Positions 34,289-39,070 of a stretch of DNA of 39,070 nucleotides are shown here, piece after piece. The DNA is from an uncultured Verrucomicrobiota bacterium. Lineage in GTDB: Bacteria > Verrucomicrobiota > Verrucomicrobiia > Limisphaerales > UBA1319. The stretch covers positions 1-39,070 of the forward strand of contig CAIMWS010000112.1 of assembly GCA_903845125.1 (NCBI GenBank), written 5' to 3'. Within the stretch, counting starts at the first letter, position 1. The number at the start of each line of letters is the position of its first letter. The notes under the pieces were generated by a model, which was not told where the DNA came from, searched no databases, and saw nothing but the letters and a program-made list of their open reading frames with translations. The translations under genes and the position numbers were made by a program.

Positions 34289-34582
34289 TCAGACTTTTTT
34301 AGAGGATGGTTTGGTTTGAGTTTGGTGGCGATCCGGTGGCTGCGTTAAGGAAATTCGGGCATTGGTTGTTTTCAGCTCTGAGTTCAGAAGGGGGGCCAAA
34401 CAACTGTCGGGTTTGGATGGCAGTCCATTCATGGCTGTTTGCTGGTTCAATTGGGCCAATCCCATTTCCTTCAAACCGGGCATCGATGGTTTGGCTTTTT
34501 TGCATGCCAGGCAAAGGGCGATAATGAAAAGAAAGCAGGCTGTACAATAAACCGCCAGTCCGATAACGATATAGTTGTTCAT
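34289..34582 (-). CDS. Small single-pass membrane protein with two CxxC motifs
   Basis: 97 residues, not recognised. One N-terminal transmembrane helix (about 4-27) carries C-T-A-C at 13-16 and C-L-A-C at 24-27, followed by Lys-Lys and a polar, Gln/Pro/Thr/Lys-rich tail with a Cys near residue 61. AGGA lies four bases before the ATG (AGGAAAAGATG), which supports translation. It is upstream of, and on the same strand as, the VKOR-DsbA gene, separated by 234 bases. The cysteine pairs and the neighbour suggest a redox or metal function, but there is no family match I can name. The hydrophobic start could also resemble a CcoQ/FixQ-type or small signal-anchor protein. It might be spurious. Confidence 0.5.
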   Translation of the reverse strand: MNNYIVIGLAVYCTACFLFIIALCLACKKAKPSMPGLKEMGLAQLNQQTAMNGLPSKPDSCLAPLLNSELKTTNARISLTQPPDRHQTQTKPSSKKV

Positions 34583-34881
34583 CTTTTCCTATTCCGGTTC
34601 GCCGATTCCAGCCGACAGCCTTAAACCTCTCCTTTGGAGGGGCCTCTTACCGGGCCTTTGAATCGCCTGTTTCATGCTGGATGCAGCCTAAGGCGAAGGA
34701 GGAAGGAGCGCCAGCGAACTGCAACGAACGCGCATAAATTTGCAGTAAGCGCTGTTTCTTCCCGGAAAAGAGTGTTAATTGGCGGCCATCAACCACCTGA
34801 TCCCCCTTGGGTTGGCTAATGCTGGCTGGCTAATGCTGGCTTGATCCGGTGGCGCCCTTCCGGGTAGTCTGACCTTAAATC
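34583..34881. other. Divergent intergenic region with short repeats
   Basis: Nearly 300 bases between the minus-strand small ORF and the plus-strand lactonase-like gene. It holds an imperfect inverted repeat CCTCTCC-TTT-GGAGGGG around 34626-34642 and a perfect 14-base tandem repeat at 34813-34840. Promoters for both flanking genes should lie here, but no clear hexamers were found. Confidence 0.4.
34813..34840. repeat. Perfect 14-bp tandem repeat
   Basis: TGGCTAATGCTGGC occurs twice in direct succession, 42 bases before the ATG of the lactonase-like gene. It could be an operator with two equal sites or a replication-slippage duplication. Confidence 0.7.
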
Positions 34882-36063
34882 ATGAAAACGATGAATGGAG
34901 TGAACCTCATCATAGGATGCGTGGCGGTATTTTGCCTGCTGGCCACGGTGGCTCAAGGCGGCGAAGCGGCTCCCCAAAGCGACCGGGGTGGATATTGGGT
35001 TTTTGCGGGCACTTACACGGGGGGGCGCAGCAAAGGGATTTACGTCAGCCGGTTGGATGGCATTTCCGGGAAGCTGGCGCCTTTTGAATTAGCCGCCGAA
35101 ACCGCAAATCCAACCTTTCTGGCGGTTGATTCCGGCCGGAATCTCCTCTTTGCCGCCAATGAAATCGGCGATTTTGAGGGTAAATCCGCCGGGGCGATCA
35201 GCTCCTTCAAAATCAATCAACGGACCGGGCAATTGGCCTTTTTGAGCCAAAAATCTTCGGTGGGATCGGGGCCGTGCCATTTAACTTTGGATCGAACCGG
35301 GAATTTCATCCTGCTGGCCAATTATGGCGGAGGCAGTGTGGCGGTTTTGCCAGTGCAAAAAGAGGGCCAATTAGGCGAATCCGTGGCTTTCATTCAGCAC
35401 GCTGGATCCAGCGTGAATGCGCAGCGGCAAGGGGCGGCCCACGCCCATTCCATCAATGTCACACCGGACAACCGATTCGCCCTGGCGGCTGATTTGGGCT
35501 TGGACAAAGTGTTGATTTACCGGTTCCAGGCGAAAACCGGCGCCTTGTCTGATAACGAGACCCCCTTCGCTTCTTTGAAGGCCGGCGCCGGGCCACGGCA
35601 CTTGGCCATTCATCCGAAGCGGGATGTGGTCTATGTCATCAATGAGTTGAATTCCACGCTGACGGTTTTCAGTTTGGATCCAAAGCAAGGCAGCCTGCGG
35701 GAGCTGCAAACGGTGTCCACGCTGCCGATGGCCTTCCAAGGAGTCAATTATCCGGCCGAAGTGCAGGTGCATCCCTCCGGCAAATTTGTCTACGGAAGCA
35801 ACCGCGGCCACGACAGCCTGGCGGTTTTTGCCGTCTCCCCCCGGGACGGAACCCTGGAGTTTGTGGAACATCAATCCACCCGGGGGAAGTTCCCGCGCAA
35901 TTTTGCGATTGATCCCTCCGGTAAATTCCTGCTGGCGGCCAACCAGAACACTCACAACATCACCGTTTACCGCATTGATCCGGAAAGCGGCCGTTTGACC
36001 TTCACCGGCCAGGATTTGCCCGTGGGTTCCCCGGTGTGCATCCGGTTCCTCAAGGCTCCCTAA
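34882..36063 (+). CDS. Lactonase-family beta-propeller protein (6-phosphogluconolactonase-like), exported
   Basis: 393 residues. A signal peptide (about 1-30, with LIIGCVAVFCLLATVAQGGEA) is followed by a seven-bladed propeller of the Pgl/YbhE lactonase family: G-T-Y-T-G-G-R-S-K-G-I-Y near the start, repeated H-P-(S/K)-G/R-x-x-x-Y-x-x-N-E/R blade motifs (for example VQVHPSGKFVYGSNRGHDSL and IDPSGKFLLAANQNTHNITV), and G-P-R-H at the conserved active-region position. E. coli Pgl hydrolyses 6-phosphogluconolactone in the cytosol; the signal peptide makes a periplasmic sugar-lactone role more likely here. The substrate is unresolved. The CPBP protease gene follows by six bases. Confidence 0.88.
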   Translation: MKTMNGVNLIIGCVAVFCLLATVAQGGEAAPQSDRGGYWVFAGTYTGGRSKGIYVSRLDGISGKLAPFELAAETANPTFLAVDSGRNLLFAANEIGDFEGKSAGAISSFKINQRTGQLAFLSQKSSVGSGPCHLTLDRTGNFILLANYGGGSVAVLPVQKEGQLGESVAFIQHAGSSVNAQRQGAAHAHSINVTPDNRFALAADLGLDKVLIYRFQAKTGALSDNETPFASLKAGAGPRHLAIHPKRDVVYVINELNSTLTVFSLDPKQGSLRELQTVSTLPMAFQGVNYPAEVQVHPSGKFVYGSNRGHDSLAVFAVSPRDGTLEFVEHQSTRGKFPRNFAIDPSGKFLLAANQNTHNITVYRIDPESGRLTFTGQDLPVGSPVCIRFLKAP

Positions 36064-36069
36064 CCAGCC

Positions 36070-36867
36070 ATGGTCATTCACGCGGGCGACGATTCCTTGG
36101 CGAACCCGGTTGGTCCGCCGGCCGTTCGCCCCTGGCCCTTGGAGTTGGTGAGCAGCCTCGGGATGGGGGTTTTCGCCGGGCTTTTTTTTGGCGCCTTATT
36201 TGGGGGGATCGTGGAATCCCTGTTCCACCACTGGCGCAAAGAGAATGTTGAATTGCTGCAATTCACCATTTTCACCTTGAGTTTTCAAGGCTGGAGCCTC
36301 CTCCTCGTGAGCAAATTCCTGCGGGAGCAAAAATTGACGTGGAGCGCCACTTTCGGGTTGGAAACACCCGGCTTGGGAAAATGTCTTTTCAAGGCGGTTT
36401 GGGGAGGGGTGGTCATTTCCGTGGCCGCCATGGAACTGGGCTGGATTTGTGAGCAATTGATTCGTGCGGGGGGGTGGACGCCCCAGGTCCAGGCGCCCGT
36501 CCAGATGCTGCAGTCAGCCGGTTCGCCCGGCCGGCGGTTTTACTATGGCTTGGTGGCCATCCTGCTGGTGCCCGCGGCGGAGGAAGTCTTGTTCCGGGGC
36601 ATCCTCTATTCATTCCTGAAGCAAATTACCCGCCCCCAGGTGGCCTTGTGGGTCAGTTCCCTTCTTTTTTCGTTCATCCATTTCAACCTGATGGCCTTTG
36701 TTCCGCTGGTATTTGTGGCGGTAATGCTCGCGCTGCTCTACGAGGACACCGGCAACCTGCTGGCCCCCATCCTGACCCATGCGGTATTTAACTTCACCAA
36801 TTTCACCTTGATGATGCAGGAGGAGCGGGTTTTTAATTGGCTCCGCTGGATCTATGAACGAGTTTGA
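36070..36867 (+). CDS. CPBP-family intramembrane metalloprotease (Rce1/Abi-like)
   Basis: 265 residues with about six to seven hydrophobic helices. The CPBP motifs are present: E-E-V-L-F-R-G at 171-177 (PAAEEVLFRGILYSFLKQ), S-F-I-H-F at 201-205 with His204, and H-A-V-F-N-F at 237-242. These Glu/His residues form the metal or catalytic site of CAAX-type membrane proteases. Bacterial members process or protect membrane peptides, but the substrate here is not known. The first ~25 residues are hydrophilic. It starts six bases after the lactonase-like gene and overlaps thiL by 14 bases. Confidence 0.9.
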   Translation: MVIHAGDDSLANPVGPPAVRPWPLELVSSLGMGVFAGLFFGALFGGIVESLFHHWRKENVELLQFTIFTLSFQGWSLLLVSKFLREQKLTWSATFGLETPGLGKCLFKAVWGGVVISVAAMELGWICEQLIRAGGWTPQVQAPVQMLQSAGSPGRRFYYGLVAILLVPAAEEVLFRGILYSFLKQITRPQVALWVSSLLFSFIHFNLMAFVPLVFVAVMLALLYEDTGNLLAPILTHAVFNFTNFTLMMQEERVFNWLRWIYERV

Positions 36868-37786
36868 CCTGATTGGCAAATTAACCGCCTCGCTGCCGCA
36901 AAACCCCGCCACCGTCCTGGGCCCGGGGGATGACTGTGCCGTCCTGGACCTCGGACTCGCCGATCGCTGGGTGCTGTTCAAAACCGATGCCGTCGTGGAC
37001 GGGGTTCATTTCACCCGGCAAAGCCCGCCCGAAAAGGTCGGCCACAAGGCGCTGGCCCGCTGCCTGAGCGATGTGGCCGCCATGGGGGGGCAGCCGGTTT
37101 CGGCGCTGGTCACCCTGGGGTTGCCGGCTGGCTACGATCCAGATTGGGTGTTCCGGGCCTACTCGGGGATGAAGGCGCTGGCGGAACGCTACCAGGTTTC
37201 CCTGGTGGGGGGGGAAACCACGACCAACCCGGGCGGGGTTCTGATCAGTATTGCCCTGCTGGGGCTGGCCGCCAAGACCCGCTGCATCCGTCGCGCTGGT
37301 GCCCGGGTGGGTGATGCCGTATTTGTCACCGGAGAGCTGGGGGGCTCGCTGCAGGGCAAGCACCTGGATTTTGAGCCCCGGCTCACGGAGGCGGCGTGGC
37401 TGGTGGAACATTTTGACCTGCATGCCATGATTGACATCAGCGACGGCCTGGCCGGTGATTTGCGCCACATTTTGAAAGCCAGCGGCTGCGGCGCGGAACT
37501 GCTGGCCTCCGCGATCCCCATCAGCCCCGCGGCCCGCCTGCGGCCCCCGGATCCGGCCCGGCCCGGCTCCCCGCTCACGGCGGCTTTGAGCGACGGCGAG
37601 GATTTTGAGCTGTTATTCACCGTCGCCAGCCGCGATGCAGTTCCCCTGTTGGATGCGTGGAAGGCCCGGTTCCCGGATGTGCGCCTGGGGTGTATCGGGC
37701 GGATCCAGGCGGAGCCGGGCCTGCACCTGCGGACCGGCCAGGGGCGGCAACCCGTCACCGAACATGGCTACACTCACCACGCATAG
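36854..37786 (+). CDS. thiL: Thiamine-monophosphate kinase ThiL
   Basis: 310 residues, typical. The N-terminus FDLIGKL and the glycine-rich GPGDDCAVLDLG (23-34) bind ATP-Mg; K-T-D-A-V-V-D-G-V-H-F (43-53), L-S-D-V-A-A-M-G-G-Q-P (71-81) and V-G-G-E-T-T (118-123) complete the AIR-synthase/ThiL fold active site. I-D-I-S-D-G-L-A-G-D-L appears mid-protein. It phosphorylates thiamine monophosphate to thiamine pyrophosphate in the cytosol. It overlaps the CPBP gene at its start and tsaE at its end, implying coupled translation. Confidence 0.95.
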   Translation: MNEFDLIGKLTASLPQNPATVLGPGDDCAVLDLGLADRWVLFKTDAVVDGVHFTRQSPPEKVGHKALARCLSDVAAMGGQPVSALVTLGLPAGYDPDWVFRAYSGMKALAERYQVSLVGGETTTNPGGVLISIALLGLAAKTRCIRRAGARVGDAVFVTGELGGSLQGKHLDFEPRLTEAAWLVEHFDLHAMIDISDGLAGDLRHILKASGCGAELLASAIPISPAARLRPPDPARPGSPLTAALSDGEDFELLFTVASRDAVPLLDAWKARFPDVRLGCIGRIQAEPGLHLRTGQGRQPVTEHGYTHHA

Positions 37787-38258
37787 CGCCGGGCAGACCC
37801 GGGCCTTGGGCGAAAGTTGGGGTGCCACCGCCCAAGCCGGGTGGGTGCTCGGCCTGCTGGGTGGCTTGGGGGCTGGAAAAACCTGCCTGGTGCAAGGTCT
37901 GGCCAAAGGCTTGGGGATTACGGAGCGGGTGCATTCTCCCACCTTCGCGCTGCTCAACGAATACACCACGGGCCGGTTGCCGCTCTGCCATTTGGATCTC
38001 TACCGCCTCGCCACTCCGGCGGCGATTGTGGGGGCCGGTCTGGATGAATATTTGCGGCCCGTTTCCGGGATTGCCGTCGTGGAATGGATCGGGCATTGGC
38101 TCGGTTTCCCTGGTTTGGAAGAATCCGCGTTGGAAGATATTCTTCCCCAGCTGATGCGTGCGGCCCGGAGCCTCCTCCCGCCTTCCTTCCGGCTGGTCTG
38201 GCTTGAAACGGTTTCCGAAAACGAACGAAACATACATTATGCGGATTCTGGCGCTTGA
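37764..38258 (+). CDS. tsaE: tRNA t6A biosynthesis ATPase TsaE
   Basis: 164 residues from ATG 37764, which overlaps the end of thiL by 23 bases; the longer upstream frame is inside thiL and not family sequence. It has the P-loop GGLGAGKT (33-40), S-P-T-F-x-L-x-x-E-Y (58-67), HLDLYRL (76-82) and V-V-E-W-I-G (105-110), all TsaE hallmarks. TsaE hydrolyses ATP to recycle the TsaB-TsaD-TsaE complex making threonylcarbamoyladenosine at tRNA position 37. It has a slightly long C-terminus and overlaps tsaB. Confidence 0.93.
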   Translation: MATLTTHSAGQTRALGESWGATAQAGWVLGLLGGLGAGKTCLVQGLAKGLGITERVHSPTFALLNEYTTGRLPLCHLDLYRLATPAAIVGAGLDEYLRPVSGIAVVEWIGHWLGFPGLEESALEDILPQLMRAARSLLPPSFRLVWLETVSENERNIHYADSGA

Positions 38259-38904
38259 ATTTTCATCCCTTACGCGCAGTGTTGCCGTGGTGGCAGGTAA
38301 TCCCGGCGGTGGCGGGCTGACCATCCTGGCCGAGGTTGCCGACGATTCGGCCGGCCGCATGGATCCGCTGGGCCTGGTTCAGGAAGCGATGCGCCGGGCC
38401 CAACTCCAGGCCCGGGATCTGGATGCTTTGGCGGTTGGCCTGGGACCTGGCTCCCAGGCGGGAATTCGCAACGCCATCGCGCTGGCCCAAGGCTGGCAAT
38501 TGGCCCTTCCCGTGCCCGTGATGGGGGTGGGCAGCCACGAAGTCCTGGCCTGCCAGGCCATCCAGGCTGGATTACGGGGCAAGGCCGGGTTGGTGTTCGA
38601 TGCCCAACGCGGTGAATTTTACCTGTTTCACGGGGAAATCCACGGCGCCAGCGAGGCGGTGTGGGAATCCTTGCGCATTGTCCCGGCGGAAACGATTCAA
38701 ACCCTGTCCGCCTCCGGGGTGGTGATCCTGGGCCCGGGCTGCCCCAAATGGTTCAGCGGCAGCCAGGATCTGAGACCGGCCGCCACGGTGCTGGGCCGGC
38801 TGGCCCTGGACCGGCCGGGCACCGCCTCCGCCTCCGGGTTGGAGCCGATCCATCTGCGCGCCACCCAGTTTGTGAAAGCCCCGCCACCTCGCCAATACTC
38901 TTAA
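38239..38904 (+). CDS. tsaB: tRNA t6A biosynthesis protein TsaB
   Basis: 221 residues from ATG 38239, 20 bases inside the end of tsaE. It has the ASKHA-fold N-terminus M-R-I-L-A-L-E-F-S-S, then GLGPGSQAGIRNAIALAQGW (68-87), a variant of the usual G-P-G-S-F-T-G-L-R motif with Gln-Ala in place of Phe-Thr. F-D-A-Q-R-G-E-F-Y-L-F follows (compare D-A-R-x-x-x-V-Y). TsaB scaffolds TsaD and TsaE in t6A formation. The C-terminus has the P-I-H-L-R pattern typical of the family (P-x-Y-L-R). tsaD is not in the window. Confidence 0.9.
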   Translation: MRILALEFSSLTRSVAVVAGNPGGGGLTILAEVADDSAGRMDPLGLVQEAMRRAQLQARDLDALAVGLGPGSQAGIRNAIALAQGWQLALPVPVMGVGSHEVLACQAIQAGLRGKAGLVFDAQRGEFYLFHGEIHGASEAVWESLRIVPAETIQTLSASGVVILGPGCPKWFSGSQDLRPAATVLGRLALDRPGTASASGLEPIHLRATQFVKAPPPRQYS

Positions 38905-38973
38905 CCCAGCCCCTGCCACCGAATCCGTGGGTGGGCAACCCCCGCTGGCGTTTATCACGGCGCCGGTTTTTGC

Positions 38974-39069
38974 TCAAGGCGGGGAGGGGCCCACGGTAAG
39001 GGCCTGGCCGTTATGTTTGGCGGTGAGCCCCAGGATGAAGGGCACCGCCTGGACGGCCCAGGCGGCGGG
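38974..39069 (-). CDS. Possible 3' end of a minus-strand gene, partial
   Basis: At the right edge the minus strand is open for 31 codons and ends with TGA at 38976-38974. The translation ...AVQAVPFILGLTAKHNGQAL... is hydrophobic and of natural composition, unlike a random shadow. The family is not recognised from so short a piece. It would converge with tsaB. Confidence 0.3.
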   Translation of the reverse strand, partial: PAAWAVQAVPFILGLTAKHNGQALTVGPSPP

Positions 39070-39070
39070 C

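Noticed and set aside
34306..34624. Short plus-strand ORFs antisense to the small membrane ORF
   Set aside because: They lack ribosome-binding sites and hydrophobic or family patterns. The minus-strand frame has both a Shine-Dalgarno-like sequence and a clear membrane helix.

Overview
This looks like a chromosomal window from a GC-rich, diderm, flagellated bacterium. The single best guess is a Verrucomicrobiota / PVC-group relative. That rests on gene content and style: a Tat-exported aldo/keto reductase, an ADP-ribosylglycohydrolase with a hydrophobic tail, a fused VKOR-DsbA protein, a very large beta-helix-type surface protein, and a Bacillus-like flagellar gene order in a diderm setting. 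No rRNA or marker gene is present, so the lineage is an inference. No tRNA, rRNA, CRISPR array, insertion sequence or phage gene was seen.

Layout. (1) 1-6010, plus strand: the 3' part of a giant low-complexity repeat protein, open at the left edge. (2) 6312-10492, plus: a Tat-signal aldo/keto reductase, a glutamine-dependent NAD+ synthetase split by a one-base frameshift, and an ADP-ribosylglycohydrolase-family protein. (3) 10741-15471, plus: a tripartite-type ABC export system with one HlyD/MacA-like adaptor, one ATPase and two paralogous FtsX/MacB-like permeases. (4) 15496-32593, minus: an uninterrupted flagellar operon reading flgB-flgC-fliE-fliF-fliG-fliH-fliI-fliJ-motE-like-fliK-flgD-flgE-fliL2-fliL1-(FliM/FliL chimera)-fliM-fliN-fliO-fliP-fliQ-fliR, converging on the ABC operon. 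A near-consensus sigma-54 promoter (32620-32636) sits just before flgB. (5) 32795-34582, minus: a VKOR-DsbA fusion and, upstream, a small membrane ORF with two CxxC motifs. (6) 34882-38904, plus: a lactonase-fold beta-propeller protein, then a tight overlapping run of CPBP-family membrane protease, thiL, tsaE and tsaB. The right edge holds what may be the 3' end of another minus-strand gene.

How the genes fit together. The flagellar operon encodes rod proteins (FlgB, FlgC, FliE), MS-ring and C-ring (FliF, FliG, FliM, FliN), export apparatus and its ATPase complex (FliO, FliP, FliQ, FliR, FliH, FliI, FliJ), hook proteins (FlgD, FlgE, FliK) and FliL-type stator-associated proteins. flhB, flhA, motA, motB, flagellin and chemotaxis genes are not in the window. 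Disulfide formation by the neighbouring VKOR-DsbA protein could serve envelope proteins, including flagellar ones, but this is inferred only from position and family knowledge.

The most unusual item is a 128-residue gene between fliL and fliM (19164-19550). Its first ~28 residues copy the FliM N-terminus, which carries the CheY-binding-type motif, and the rest is a FliL-like domain without a membrane anchor. With two full-length FliL paralogues beside it, this suggests a locally evolved, possibly undescribed flagellar component. Other points of interest are an alanine-rich helical insertion in the hook protein, a 1024-residue FliK, the frameshifted nadE and the duplicated ABC permease.
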